Shown here: in pieces, positions 1 to 7,756 of the stretch
How the letters are laid out: the number at the start of each line of letters is the position of its first letter
How positions within the stretch are numbered: the stretch's first letter is position 1
From: a virus
Length of the DNA stretch: 39,893 nucleotides
Direction: 5' to 3' (one strand)
Virus record (IMG/VR): IMGVR_UViG_3300048591_000753
Location: 1 to 39,893 of that record
The notes under the pieces: generated by a model
The model's input: the letters and a program-made list of their open reading frames with translations, nothing else
Databases searched by the model: none
Told to the model about the DNA's origin: nothing
Translations under genes and position numbers: made by a program

Positions 1-127
1 AACGCGCAAAGCAGGAAGCAAGGCAAAAATCAAAACGCCGATGAACGAAATTATCAACCTGTTTCGGGCCGCCGTCGCGGGGCTGACTGTGCCGCCGTCG
101 TTTCGGTACGAGGCGTTCGTTTGGGAT
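1..127. repeat. Terminal direct repeat, left copy (circular closure)
   Basis: These 127 bases are identical to 39767-39893. The overlap runs through the end of the tail-chaperone extension and the start of the gene at 41, and both reading frames join correctly across it. The simplest reading is a circular or circularly permuted genome of 39,766 unique bases written with its assembly overlap, not a biological terminal repeat. Confidence 0.9.
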
Positions 128-475
128 GCCGCCTCGAACCAGTTCGTCCCCGTTCGGGGGGTGGACGTGGTATATCCTGTTGTGCGGATGTCCATCACCG
201 GAGCCGTGTCCGACCGCCCAACGGCGAACTTCACAGAGTACACGGTCGTGCTGGACTACGCGGAGACGCACCCGCTCAATTTGGAGGGCGTGCCGGACAT
301 TCAACAGCGCGGCTGGGACGTTCTCCAGTCCGTTGTGAACGCCGTTCGTGCTGGCGGGTTGAAGGCGCAACCATGGCGAACCGCCTATTTCCACAGCCTC
401 ACAAACAGCCTCGAAGCGGGGGCAACGTTAACCGGGGTCTTTGTGGACAAGACCGCGTGGAATCCGTGCTGCTAA
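41..475 (+). CDS. Small tail/virion-associated protein, unknown function
   Basis: A 144-residue protein that I do not recognise by family. It begins with a short amphipathic segment (MNEIINLFRAAVAG) followed by a mixed alpha/beta body with repeated VV/VVY strands, and ends in NPCC. Its ATG overlaps the stop of the frameshifted tail-chaperone product in an ATGA (positions 39807-39810 in the right-hand repeat copy), so it is the next gene of the tail assembly operon. A hairpin terminator follows at 509-534. Its place directly after the G/GT chaperone pair suggests a tail-tube, tail-completion or tail-terminator component, but this is inferred from position only. No signal peptide or membrane segment is visible. 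Confidence 0.8.
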   Translation: MNEIINLFRAAVAGLTVPPSFRYEAFVWDAASNQFVPVRGVDVVYPVVRMSITGAVSDRPTANFTEYTVVLDYAETHPLNLEGVPDIQQRGWDVLQSVVNAVRAGGLKAQPWRTAYFHSLTNSLEAGATLTGVFVDKTAWNPCC

Positions 476-508
476 TAATTCATTCTGTCTTTCATTGGGA
501 ATCTTTGG

Positions 509-534
509 AAGCCCGCTTAACGGCGGGCTTTTTG
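509..534 (+). terminator. Rho-independent terminator after the tail-assembly gene
   Basis: Inverted arms AAGCCCGC (509-516) and GCGGGCTT (523-530) enclose a 6-base loop, followed directly by a T run. It lies 34 bases after the stop of the gene at 41 and separates it from promoter P1. Confidence 0.85.
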
Positions 535-541
535 TGCGTAG

Positions 542-607
542 TTTCCCCTATTTTCGGAAAACATTTCCGCAAACGCTTGACACGTATTGAGCGGTGCCGT
601 ACCTTTG
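542..607 (+). promoter_or_regulatory. Promoter-operator cassette P1
   Basis: A TTGAC -33 box (TTG at 577-579) and TACCTTTG -7 box (600-607) are separated by 20 bases, the Bacteroidota housekeeping pattern. Upstream is an inverted repeat TTTCC...GGAAA (542-560), then the AAACGCTTGACAC block shared with P2, P3 and P4. It drives the gene at 633 and perhaps the tRNA-like element at 1044. The dyad is probably an operator. Confidence 0.85.
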
Positions 608-632
608 TCCTACACTTAATCACACCCACGCA

Positions 633-890
633 ATGAATAACGCAAACTTCCTGGCCGCTACGCATACGGTTGGCGGGCAAAAAATCGGAAACATAAAACA
701 GCCCGATGGTGAATGCACCATGTTCGACGGCTTCATTGTTACGAAACGAGGGAAACGGATTCGCGCTTTTTGGTACGGTTCGCCTTCTATCGCAGGAGAA
801 TTTTCCTGCGGATACTACGTCGATGGCACAGGCCGAAAAGGCAGAAGCGTTTCAGGCAATGCCAACTTCAATCTTAAACCCGTCAACTAA
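633..890 (+). CDS. Small protein of unknown function behind promoter P1
   Basis: An 85-residue protein beginning MNNANFLAATHTVGG. The ATG at 633 was chosen because it lies about 25 bases after the -7 box of P1; an in-frame ATG-like start further upstream would lie inside the promoter. It is rich in glycine, aromatic and basic residues (VTKRGKRIRAFWYG), and looks like a compact beta-rich fold. It has no membrane segment or known motif. It is the only intact gene of the P1 transcript before the tail operon at 1172, so it may be a regulator or a small host-takeover protein, but nothing in the sequence settles this. Confidence 0.7.
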   Translation: MNNANFLAATHTVGGQKIGNIKQPDGECTMFDGFIVTKRGKRIRAFWYGSPSIAGEFSCGYYVDGTGRKGRSVSGNANFNLKPVN

Positions 891-891
891 C

Positions 892-1020
892 ATGAGTACC
901 TAACAGCAAATCCAAGACGAAGCCGAACGCACTTAGAAACCCACGGCGTCAGCTTCGCACAGTTCCAAGCGTCGAATCCTAACGGTGCATGGCGCCTTAT
1001 GAATCCCCCGGTGCGGATAA
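892..1020 (+). pseudogene. Decayed small gene between P1 gene and tRNA-like element
   Basis: An ATG at 892 opens a frame that hits TAA after three codons (901-903) and TAG at 934-936, yet the codons between read sensibly (QQIQDEAERT). From 933 another frame reads a protein-like stretch, LETHGVSFAQFQ then ASNPNGAWRLMNPP. This looks like one former gene broken by a stop and a frameshift. The alternative is non-coding leader sequence for the tRNA-like element that follows. I do not recognise the family. Confidence 0.4.
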
Positions 1021-1043
1021 GGCTGTCGCCATCGTGGGGCTTT

Positions 1044-1111
1044 TGCGGGGTAGATCAGTGGCCAGATCGGCTATTTCTAGCAGGTCGTCGGTTCGAGTCC
1101 GGCTCCCGCAA
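1044..1111 (+). tRNA. tRNA-like element with shortened anticodon arm
   Basis: A 7-bp acceptor stem (TGCGGGG with TCCCGCA), a self-complementary D stem GATC/GATC, a T arm GTCGG-TTCGAGT-CCGGC and an AGGTC variable loop are all in canonical order. The discriminator A is followed by CCG. The anticodon arm is only 12 bases, a perfect GCTA-TTTC-TAGC hairpin, where 17 are expected, so the total is 68 bases. Counting from the D stem, the normal anticodon place holds CTA. It could be a decayed tRNA, an odd suppressor tRNA, or a tRNA mimic with another role. The T arm and acceptor are too good to be chance. Confidence 0.55.
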
Positions 1112-1133
1112 CCGTATAATGCAGATATAAAAT

Positions 1134-1158
1134 GGCCCTTGCCGGGGCCTTTTTTTTT
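1134..1158 (+). terminator. Terminator directly before the leaderless gene at 1172
   Basis: Arms GGCCC (1134-1138) and GGGCC (1145-1149) with loop TTGCCG, then nine T (1150-1158). Two bases later the -7 box TAGCTTTG begins, so the end of one transcript and the start of the next almost touch. The loop TTG could double as the -33 element of the next promoter (18-base spacer). Confidence 0.8.
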
Positions 1159-1159
1159 C

Positions 1160-1171
1160 TAGCTTTGCGGT
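1160..1171 (+). promoter_or_regulatory. Leaderless promoter -7 box for the tail protein at 1172
   Basis: TAGCTTTG (1160-1167) matches TAnnTTTG. The GTG start lies 4 bases after its last G, about where transcription should begin, so the mRNA should have almost no 5' leader. The same spacing recurs at 12421, 20673, 31282 and 34835. Confidence 0.6.
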
Positions 1172-3847
1172 GTGCCGATAAACGTCAACCGCCGACCGCA
1201 CCCGTTCAACGCCGCCGGGTCGCCGATCTACACAGAGATCGAAAGCAACCGCGCCGTACAAAGCCCCGGTCAACAGGAAGCGTGGGCCGTTAACGTGCTG
1301 TTGGCCCCGCCCAACGGTTCGACGTTAACAGTGGACGGATTCACATATACGTTCCGCCTTGCACCGGACGCATACAACGTTGCCGATATTGCCATCGGCA
1401 CGCCCGCCGTCACCGCTGCAAACATTCGAGACGCTATCAATCGCAACGGGAACGCGCCCCTGTTGTCGTCCGCCCTATCCGCTCCCACCGTTGCGGCCAT
1501 CGTAGCCGATCTAAGCGTCGGCGCGTTCACGGTTGTCAGTTCCACGGCGAACGTCACCGCAACTCTTCTCCTCCCATACGTTGCCGCCGTGCTGCGGGAC
1601 GGATACCGCTTGGTTGTCGAGGTGTTTGTGGAGAGCCGTTGGCACCACGACAGTCAGCGGGAAACCGCCGGGAAGGTCTACCTACCCACCACCACCACGG
1701 ATTTCGGGACGTATGAAAACCTTGTCTTTGAACTCCAAAACCTGCTTCGGCCATATGTGGAGTTCGACGTGGTGTCCCCCAATCTTCAAGTCGCACAGTT
1801 CCTTTCCCGTTGCATTCGCCGTTTTTGTTTACGGTGGGCTGAATACTTCAATCTCAACCAGACTGCCGGGCTTTGGTTCTACGATCTTGAATCGGTACCG
1901 AGCAACCCCGATCTAAGCCCCTATGCCCTGCCTGAAGCGTTCGACAACCAAGCGTTGTATCGGGCGTTGTCAGCGGTTGCCGGGCAATGGGAGGCGTTGC
2001 TTCAATTGCCGCCGTCCCCCGGCGGGTGCCTCGACTCCGATACCGAGGCTCCGTATGTTCTCTCTCCCTACTTTGAAGGTCTGAATCGGTACGCGCTGAA
2101 TAGCGGCGAACGCAAGCGGACGGCAACCGGGCTGGTGGAGTTCCTCAATTTTTGGACGGGGGAATTTAACGACCCTACGCTGTTCAACGTCCACATCTTG
2201 CCGGAGATTGATGGGGTGTACGTGTCGAACATCGCAACCGACAACTGGTTCCAACTGTGGACCCCGAACGATTGCACGGGCGTTGGGGCGGGTTGGGCGA
2301 ATCAGTTGGTCACTGTGCCGTTGCATCGGCTGTGGCATCTCCCTGTTTGGCCCAGCCTGTCCACGGTCGCTTCCGCTTTCTGTGCGTTCGTCTACGGGCC
2401 GCAAGGCTACCAAGTCGAGGCCACGGAACTGACATCCGGTCTTGAATGGACGGACGCGGCGGCGGTCGTTGGGGTTGTGTTCACGCCCCCCGTCAGCAAT
2501 TACGCCACCGTCGCGGTTGTCGCAACGCCCGTCTACGATGCGCCGGACGCGCTGCGCCTGCGTATCCTGCGGTCGTTTCCGTCGCCTTCCATCAACTACG
2601 CCGCCGCCCGATGGCTAACCGTTCCGCCTGGGACGTTTCAGGACAACGAACGGTACCGCGTCACGTTTAAGCTGTACGTTCCGAGCGCACAACCCGACTT
2701 GTTTTCAGGTTCGGGAACGATCTATATCAGCCTAGCAAGCGCGTCGTTTTTTACGGTCGTCGAACAAACCGTTTGGACGTTCGGCGTGGACGCTTACGAC
2801 ACGTGGGTAGACTTGTCGCTGACTGTGGACACGTCCACGGGAGCCGCCGCCGGAATCTCGCAACTGTACATTTTCGTGGGCAACACGGGCACCACGATAA
2901 CGCAGGAACCGGACGAACGAAACATCTACCTCGACGAACTTCGGGTTTCGCGGATGCTCATGGGAGAAGTGACGGTACCCCGTCGCTACGAACTGGAGCC
3001 GTGCGGCGACGTGGTTTCGTTCCTCTTCCAAAACCGTTTAGGCTGCCCCGAAACGATCCACCTGTTCAAAGCCCCTGACTATTCAACCGACGTGGATAGG
3101 TTAACAGCGGGGGCAACGTTGGACGGACAAAGCCTTGCCACGTTCAACGATCAGGCGGACTATCAATATAGGTCGCAAGCAGCCCTAAAAATCAAAGGCG
3201 AATCAGGCATGATGGACGGTTGGGAGTCTGCGATCTTTAGTGAGTTCGCCACCTCGAATAACGTCTACTGGCTGCGCAACCGCTGCCCGAACGTGAACCC
3301 TTGCACGGGCGTTTCGTCGTTTGGCCCCGTTGCGCCGTTGGGTTCGCCGGGGGAATGGGGATTGGTTCGACTGTCCATAACCGACGTTCCTGAAGGAGAG
3401 TCCTTTACTTTCGCTTTCGACGACTTTGAACCTTGCGGGGACTTTACACCTCCCTACGCTTTCGAACGTTTGATCGGGGAAACGTTGGACGACTTCATAG
3501 ACAACGGAGTCGTCGGACTGATCAACTTTTTCGGGACGAACTTCGCAGTCCGCGAAGGATCGCAAGTGCTGGTCTACCTCAATTTAGAGTACTATCAAAC
3601 CAACTTTGGGGCTGACATTTGCGGCACAGACGTGTCCATATGCACCACGGTCGGTATCCCCCTTGACGGTGTGACCGTCACAACCGAGGTTGAATGCGTG
3701 CCGTTCGACGGTTCCGCCTGCTTTTGGGAGTCCGTCCCCGTGTTGGTCAAGACTCAGAAATTCGATTTGCAGCAGGGCGGGGACAGTTCGTTTGTTGCCG
3801 AGTACGAAGTTGAGGAGAGCCGTAAATTCATTGTCAACACACAATGA
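1172..3847 (+). CDS. Large tail-tip / minor structural protein
   Basis: An 891-residue virion protein. The GTG start was chosen because it lies 4 bases after a -7 box. Near the N-terminus (about residues 45-125) is a segment of the type LTVDGFTYTFRL...AANIRDAIN, a pattern common in phage tail and flagellar-like beta domains. Around 440-600 a jelly-roll-like stretch (TFQDNERYRVTFKLYV ... NIYLDELRV) resembles carbohydrate-binding modules. A later region (LNGDQ-type: PRRYELEPCGDVVSF...ADYQYRSQAALKIKGESG) resembles long minor structural proteins of Bacteroidota phages. It probably belongs to the tail tip and may bind host glycans. The next gene overlaps it by 4 bases (ATGA). Family assignment is by pattern only. 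Confidence 0.75.
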   Translation: MPINVNRRPHPFNAAGSPIYTEIESNRAVQSPGQQEAWAVNVLLAPPNGSTLTVDGFTYTFRLAPDAYNVADIAIGTPAVTAANIRDAINRNGNAPLLSSALSAPTVAAIVADLSVGAFTVVSSTANVTATLLLPYVAAVLRDGYRLVVEVFVESRWHHDSQRETAGKVYLPTTTTDFGTYENLVFELQNLLRPYVEFDVVSPNLQVAQFLSRCIRRFCLRWAEYFNLNQTAGLWFYDLESVPSNPDLSPYALPEAFDNQALYRALSAVAGQWEALLQLPPSPGGCLDSDTEAPYVLSPYFEGLNRYALNSGERKRTATGLVEFLNFWTGEFNDPTLFNVHILPEIDGVYVSNIATDNWFQLWTPNDCTGVGAGWANQLVTVPLHRLWHLPVWPSLSTVASAFCAFVYGPQGYQVEATELTSGLEWTDAAAVVGVVFTPPVSNYATVAVVATPVYDAPDALRLRILRSFPSPSINYAAARWLTVPPGTFQDNERYRVTFKLYVPSAQPDLFSGSGTIYISLASASFFTVVEQTVWTFGVDAYDTWVDLSLTVDTSTGAAAGISQLYIFVGNTGTTITQEPDERNIYLDELRVSRMLMGEVTVPRRYELEPCGDVVSFLFQNRLGCPETIHLFKAPDYSTDVDRLTAGATLDGQSLATFNDQADYQYRSQAALKIKGESGMMDGWESAIFSEFATSNNVYWLRNRCPNVNPCTGVSSFGPVAPLGSPGEWGLVRLSITDVPEGESFTFAFDDFEPCGDFTPPYAFERLIGETLDDFIDNGVVGLINFFGTNFAVREGSQVLVYLNLEYYQTNFGADICGTDVSICTTVGIPLDGVTVTTEVECVPFDGSACFWESVPVLVKTQKFDLQQGGDSSFVAEYEVEESRKFIVNTQ

Positions 3848-5976
3848 TCTCCCTTTTCATAGATGCCTTGCCTGTTGACCTGTCGGACACGTCCCCGGTT
3901 CAGCTGACTTACGACGTTCGCAACGCGCAGGAATTAGGGAGCGTCACCGGGTACGGTTCGTACACAGTGAAGATTCCCACCACGCCGCGCAACGAACGGA
4001 TTTTCGGGTCGGTGTGGGATTACGACGTGGTGGACACGGAACCCAAGACAGACCCACGCCGGGAACGCCCGTGCATCTTGCTGTTGGATGGAGAAGTTAT
4101 CATACGTGGGTTTTGCCTGTTGCTTGAATGGAGCCGCCTCGAATACCAAATCCAAATTACGGGCGGCAACAAAGGCTGGGGAACGCCGTTCAAAACCCGC
4201 AAGTTAAGGGAGGTCAACTTAGACCCGACAAACTGGCGTTGGGATCGTTGGATATACGACAACAACATTTGCGAGTACGTTAAAAGTCTTGCACGCACGG
4301 GGTCGGTTGTGTCTGACTTCGATTCGCCGTCTGTGTCTGTGGACGCGCTTCATAATGATTTTCAGCTTTGTACGTTCCCGCCTGTTGACTGGGGCGGGGT
4401 CACGATAACCGATGCGACGACGGAGATAGCGTTGGAAAGCCAACGCCCGGCGTGCTATGTGAGGGCGTTGCTGCTGGCACACTTCGCCGAACTCGGATAC
4501 CGTGTCGTTAGTGAGTGGCTCACATCGGACGCGGGCGGCAAGACGCTTGCAACGCTGTTTAATGGCACGTTCCCCGACGCTACGCAGGCTTGCGACTCGA
4601 ATGTATTGTCAGTTGACCTAGGTTCGCAGGCCCCGCCACAACCGAACGGCACTATTACAAACGGCGGGCTGACATACGCGCCCGTCGCAAGCGGGTCGGA
4701 CTCATTCGATGTGCTGGCTGAATTTCGCACGAGGACGAAGGCGGGGGTCGATAGGTATTTTTTCAAACCAAGGCAACCCGATATATGCTATACAGTTCGC
4801 TACGAATTTGTATTGCCTAATAATAACGAATGGACTCTACACTTAATTTACGCCCCGGCAGGGCCGTTGCTGGGTGCGACTACATTAGATACTGAAACAT
4901 ACATCGGACAAGGCGGCGTTACAATCGTATATGAATTTTCGTTTACGCTAGACACCTCTCAGGTTTCGGTTGGCAACGCAGTTGTCAGGCCGTCGCTGGT
5001 GGAAACGTTAGGCACCGCAGCCCGCCCAACGTGGAACGACGGCAAGCTATACCGCACAGACGGCGGCACGTTCGACCTGCGGGACACGTTGCCGGACATG
5101 ACCGTTGCCGATCTTGTGAGGGCCTTAACGGCCATGTTCAACCTCTATCTGTGGACGGACGACAACGAAAAAACAGTCAGCATCGAACCCTACACTTCTT
5201 TTTTTGTTGACCGAAACCTAGACATTACCCCGTCCCTCGACACAACAAAGGCCGAAGTCCACACGAACATAACGCCCACCCAGGTCAACAGGACGTTTGC
5301 CTACCAAGACGACGACGCAGACGCTGGTCTGGCTCTCTACAAAGAAGTCAACGGCGAGACTTTTGGGACATACGAAACCCGTCCCGAACTGACACAGAAA
5401 AAGGAACTGGCCGTCCCCGTGTTTGCCCCCACCATATGCGACCGCCTCACTAGTCAGGGCATTTGGATACCGACCCTGCTAAGCGGTGAAGACCCGCCCG
5501 TTTATACCACCGACTTTGCCCCCCGTATTGTGCGGGTGGAACGCCGCACGGCACCAGAGACGGTTGACATCCGCTATCTGATTCCTATCTTAGGCTGCGG
5601 CTCGCCGCCTGTTAACTATACTGCCATAACGACTTTTTCCGGCACCATTTGGCAGAATGCGTATTTCGCCGTGTTGTCTACCTTGCCGCTGGTGGAACGG
5701 GCCAAGGGACTAACGTTCAACGCCTCCACAGACGCGGTGTTGGGCGCGTCCGACGGCCTGTTTTTTCTCTACTATGAAGACGAGGTATCCGTCTTGGAAC
5801 CCGGCAGGCAAATTAAGGCGCGTTTCGTGTTGGCCAACCGCCTCTCTATCAAGAAGTTGACCGACTTCCGAACGCTCGTTCGGATGCACGGCCACATCTT
5901 CCAAGTCGTTAAGGTGGACAAGTATCAGCCCGGCGGGGATGACCGGGTGGAAGCGACGTTGCTGCTTAGGATATAG
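3844..5976 (+). CDS. Baseplate-hub / distal tail protein
   Basis: A 710-residue protein overlapping the previous gene in an ATGA. The first 150 residues, with ISLFIDALPVDLSD, YGSYTVKIPTTPRNERIFG and an LLLDGEVIIRGF turn, match the layout of Bacteroidota phage tail proteins where a short ligand-like start is followed by a ...SYSxTFxxPxTxxNxxIFG motif. Those proteins are thought to sit at the distal tail or baseplate hub. The middle is beta-rich and the end (LSIKKLTDFRTLVRMHGHIFQVVKVDKY) looks like a small OB-like domain. No enzymatic motif is visible. Together with the gene at 1172 it forms the host-contact end of the tail. Promoter P2 starts at its stop codon. Confidence 0.75.
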   Translation: MISLFIDALPVDLSDTSPVQLTYDVRNAQELGSVTGYGSYTVKIPTTPRNERIFGSVWDYDVVDTEPKTDPRRERPCILLLDGEVIIRGFCLLLEWSRLEYQIQITGGNKGWGTPFKTRKLREVNLDPTNWRWDRWIYDNNICEYVKSLARTGSVVSDFDSPSVSVDALHNDFQLCTFPPVDWGGVTITDATTEIALESQRPACYVRALLLAHFAELGYRVVSEWLTSDAGGKTLATLFNGTFPDATQACDSNVLSVDLGSQAPPQPNGTITNGGLTYAPVASGSDSFDVLAEFRTRTKAGVDRYFFKPRQPDICYTVRYEFVLPNNNEWTLHLIYAPAGPLLGATTLDTETYIGQGGVTIVYEFSFTLDTSQVSVGNAVVRPSLVETLGTAARPTWNDGKLYRTDGGTFDLRDTLPDMTVADLVRALTAMFNLYLWTDDNEKTVSIEPYTSFFVDRNLDITPSLDTTKAEVHTNITPTQVNRTFAYQDDDADAGLALYKEVNGETFGTYETRPELTQKKELAVPVFAPTICDRLTSQGIWIPTLLSGEDPPVYTTDFAPRIVRVERRTAPETVDIRYLIPILGCGSPPVNYTAITTFSGTIWQNAYFAVLSTLPLVERAKGLTFNASTDAVLGASDGLFFLYYEDEVSVLEPGRQIKARFVLANRLSIKKLTDFRTLVRMHGHIFQVVKVDKYQPGGDDRVEATLLLRI

Positions 5977-5979
5977 GTA

Positions 5980-6046
5980 TATTCCCTCAATTCGCGGGAA
6001 TAATTTCGCAAACACTTGACACGTGTTAGGGCTTGCCGTACCTTTG
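5980..6046 (+). promoter_or_regulatory. Promoter-operator cassette P2
   Basis: Inverted repeat ATTCCC (5981-5986) / GGGAAT (5996-6001), TTGACAC -33 box (TTG 6016-6018), 20-base spacer and TACCTTTG (6039-6046). The 24 bases from TACCTTTG through the leader are identical to P3, and 18 bases around the preceding stop codon (GGATATAGGTATATTCCC) are identical to P4. It drives the gene at 6078 and those after it. Confidence 0.88.
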
Positions 6047-6077
6047 TCCCATTCACTAACGCAATCGCACCACGAAG

Positions 6078-6380
6078 ATGACCAACGCAACCCACGCCCC
6101 CGCCCGCAACCTCCAAACAGCGAACGCCGTAGCCGCCGCCGCAACCGCCGCCTATCTGCGCATCGGCGGTCAACGCCTCCGCGCCGCCGCAACCGCCGCG
6201 CAACTTTGGGCCGATTCGCTTTCCCCCCGCTACCGGGGCGGCGTGGTGCCTGCCATTGCTTGGGGCCGGGCGTTCGACCTCCTGCGGGGTGCGATTGCCC
6301 ACGAATCGACATGGACACGCTACGGCGTTCGGGATATCAAAGACGGGCTTGGCGATATGCTCGGTCGAATGACTGCCTAA
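6078..6380 (+). CDS. Alanine-rich small protein, first gene of the P2 transcript
   Basis: A 100-residue protein; the ATG at 6078 is the first after the P2 -7 box, giving a leader of about 25 bases. It is strongly alanine- and arginine-rich in the first two thirds (ANAVAAAATAAYLRIGGQRLRAAATAA) and likely a long helix followed by a helical C-terminal domain. No family recognised. Position upstream of neck/tail genes and under the repeated operator cassette makes a small regulatory or assembly role possible, but that is inference. The high alanine content comes from GCC/GCA codons typical of its neighbours, so the frame is convincing. Confidence 0.7.
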   Translation: MTNATHAPARNLQTANAVAAAATAAYLRIGGQRLRAAATAAQLWADSLSPRYRGGVVPAIAWGRAFDLLRGAIAHESTWTRYGVRDIKDGLGDMLGRMTA

Positions 6381-6394
6381 CACAACACTCGGCA

Positions 6395-6411
6395 GCCCCC
6401 CAAAAGGGGGC
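6395..6411 (+). terminator. Strong hairpin, possible attenuator
   Basis: GCCCCC (6395-6400), loop CAAAA and GGGGGC (6406-6411) form a very stable hairpin 15 bases after the stop at 6380. The following tract (ACCGTTTCTTCC) is only partly T-rich, so it may reduce rather than stop transcription into 6488. Confidence 0.5.
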
Positions 6412-6424
6412 ACCGTTTCTTCCT

Positions 6425-6472
6425 ATGCCGATCCGCCCCGAAAACAAGGCGCGATACGCAAGCCACACCTAA
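6425..6472 (+). pseudogene. Relic of an HNH endonuclease N-terminus
   Basis: A 15-codon frame encodes MPIRPENKARYASHT and then stops. The first 11 residues closely match the usual opening of phage HNH endonucleases (MPIRPENRARYP...). No cysteine pairs or HNH residues follow, so only the start of the gene remains. The rest seems to have been deleted, leaving the small gene at 6488 next to it. It could also be an unrelated micro-ORF. Confidence 0.45.
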
Positions 6473-6487
6473 CCAGTTGCCGCTGTC

Positions 6488-6655
6488 ATGATTTGGGACG
6501 AACCCGAACCGCACCCCTTCAAACGCGGCGACCGCGTGACGTGGTTCCCGCAGATCGGCACAGTCGTCGCACGGGCCGAGGGAATATGTTACGTTCTTTG
6601 GGACGGGCATACCGCCCCTGAATTAGTGCCTAACCACCACCTAACCGCCGTATGA
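6488..6655 (+). CDS. 55-residue small protein, SH3-like pattern
   Basis: A short gene encoding MIWDEPEPHPFKRGDRVTWF... ending in HLTAV. The stretch FKRGDRVTWFPQIGTVVA with a following YVLWDG gives the alternating pattern of a small five-strand SH3/KOW-like barrel. Similar small proteins in this genome (34864, 37017) share the 'G.V....G..V.V.W' type of pattern. Its stop overlaps the next ATG in an ATGA, which supports the frame and the start. Function is unknown; such barrels bind nucleic acid or proteins, but nothing here decides which. Confidence 0.7.
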   Translation: MIWDEPEPHPFKRGDRVTWFPQIGTVVARAEGICYVLWDGHTAPELVPNHHLTAV

Positions 6656-7107
6656 ATACCGAGCGACTGACTGGACAAATTGAAGCCGTCCTGCTTAACA
6701 CCGGGGCGGACTCGGTAGCCGCCCTGCGTTCGGAGTTGGAATCGGGTGGCCGCAACGCTACCCGCAAAACAACCGAGTCTATTAAGTCCCGCGTCACCGT
6801 CACCGGGTCTGTGGTGACGTTGGAAGTCACAGCCCGCAATACATGGCCGTTTACCGACACGGGACGCGGCCCCGGCAAACGGCCCCCAACCGCTGCCATT
6901 CGCGAATGGGTGGTGGCTAAGGGAATTGAGCCGGACGGCACGGCGGCGGATCGGGCCGCGTTCCTGATCGCCCGTGCCATCGGAGAGAAGGGGACGGTCA
7001 AACGCCCCTCGTTTGTTGACCCCGTTGTTTTGAAAATCAAGACCGACCTGCCGGGCCTGCTTAGGCGCGTGCTGTTGGCAACCGTTCCCGTTTCCGTTAC
7101 CAAATGA
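6652..7107 (+). CDS. HK97 gp10-like neck / head-tail joining protein
   Basis: A 151-residue protein. The central part, WPFTDTGRGPGKRPPTAAIREWVVAKGI, matches the core of the HK97-gp10/tail-completion group, where a glycine-proline loop is followed by IxxWxxxKGI. Later AAFLIARAIGEKGTVKRPSFVDP is also typical. Members sit at the head-tail interface and help close the tail. The ATG overlaps the preceding stop (ATGA), and its own stop overlaps the next gene. It lies between the baseplate genes and the tape measure, a plausible place in a rearranged tail module. Exact position in the virion is not shown by sequence. Confidence 0.7.
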   Translation: MNTERLTGQIEAVLLNTGADSVAALRSELESGGRNATRKTTESIKSRVTVTGSVVTLEVTARNTWPFTDTGRGPGKRPPTAAIREWVVAKGIEPDGTAADRAAFLIARAIGEKGTVKRPSFVDPVVLKIKTDLPGLLRRVLLATVPVSVTK

Positions 7108-7295
7108 CACACATCGAAGACGCAAAAGGGGACAAACGGAAGGCCGTTATTATGTTCCTGCCATCGTTTTCGCTTCTCTGGAATAAGGAGGAGCGAGTAG
7201 ATGCCTTGCTTAAATTAATATCTGATATTCAGCGTTACGACAATGAAGCTGAATATCAATATCGAAAGGACTCCCATTTCGACAACCACTGTTGA
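7104..7295 (+). CDS. Small charged protein of unknown function
   Basis: A 63-residue frame that starts in an ATGA overlap with the neck protein. It is rich in lysine, glutamate and aspartate, with a predicted helix (NKEERVDALLKLISDIQRYDNEAEYQYRKD). Its codons are more AT-rich than those of its neighbours, suggesting recent acquisition, or that the frame is not functional. It has no recognised motif. The next gene starts 24 bases later. I keep it because the overlap pattern matches the translational coupling used throughout this genome. Confidence 0.5.
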   Translation: MTHIEDAKGDKRKAVIMFLPSFSLLWNKEERVDALLKLISDIQRYDNEAEYQYRKDSHFDNHC

Positions 7296-7319
7296 CCACG
7301 CTTTAACCCCTTACCACAC

Positions 7320-7730
7320 ATGGAAATACTACAAATTAGGTCTGTCAGAACCCGTCAAAGGACAAATCAGAAACGGGTTTTGTTCGTCACGTCCTCAAAA
7401 GACCAAGGGCGGTTCCGATTGTCTAACGAGGCAATGGAGGAACTCAATTTGGACAAGTACGCCGGGGCGTTTATTTGCCTCGAAAACGGAGTCTATTTTT
7501 TGGGATTCCACTCACAACTTGTCCATGGCCAAACAATGCCGTTCTACAAAGATGCGGACAAAGCCCGCAGCCGATGCCGCTTTTCCTCCACCCTTTTGGC
7601 CCGTCGGATGTTGGGATTAACAGACCCATCGGTGCGGGCCGAAGCAGCCTATGAAGTGGACACGGTTCCACAAATGGGGCCGGGCGGCGCGGCTGTTTTC
7701 CGCCTCACAAAAATAGAGGCAACGCCTTAA
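7320..7730 (+). CDS. Hypothetical protein upstream of the tape measure
   Basis: A 136-residue protein beginning MEILQIRSVRTRQRTNQK. The body has FRLSNEAMEELNLDKYAGAFICLENGVYFLGFH, which looks like a small mixed fold with a beta hairpin, and ends with a strand-rich stretch (AAVFRLTKIEAT). No family is recognised. The gene closes the P2 transcript: a terminator follows 26 bases after its stop, just before the leaderless start of the tape measure. Its position suggests a tail accessory protein or a late regulator. Confidence 0.7.
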   Translation: MEILQIRSVRTRQRTNQKRVLFVTSSKDQGRFRLSNEAMEELNLDKYAGAFICLENGVYFLGFHSQLVHGQTMPFYKDADKARSRCRFSSTLLARRMLGLTDPSVRAEAAYEVDTVPQMGPGGAAVFRLTKIEATP

Positions 7731-7756
7731 CAGCTTAGCGTAGTGAACCCAGACGG

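Noticed and set aside
1-127. 127-base direct terminal repeats as biological phage ends
   Set aside because: Exact identity with genes and the -1 frameshift product joining correctly across it, together with a length of 127, is typical of an assembler overlap of a circular genome. True terminal repeats cannot be excluded without read-depth data.
6395-6411. Hairpin GCCCCC-CAAAA-GGGGGC as a certain terminator
   Set aside because: The tract after it is not a T run, so I list it only as a possible attenuator.
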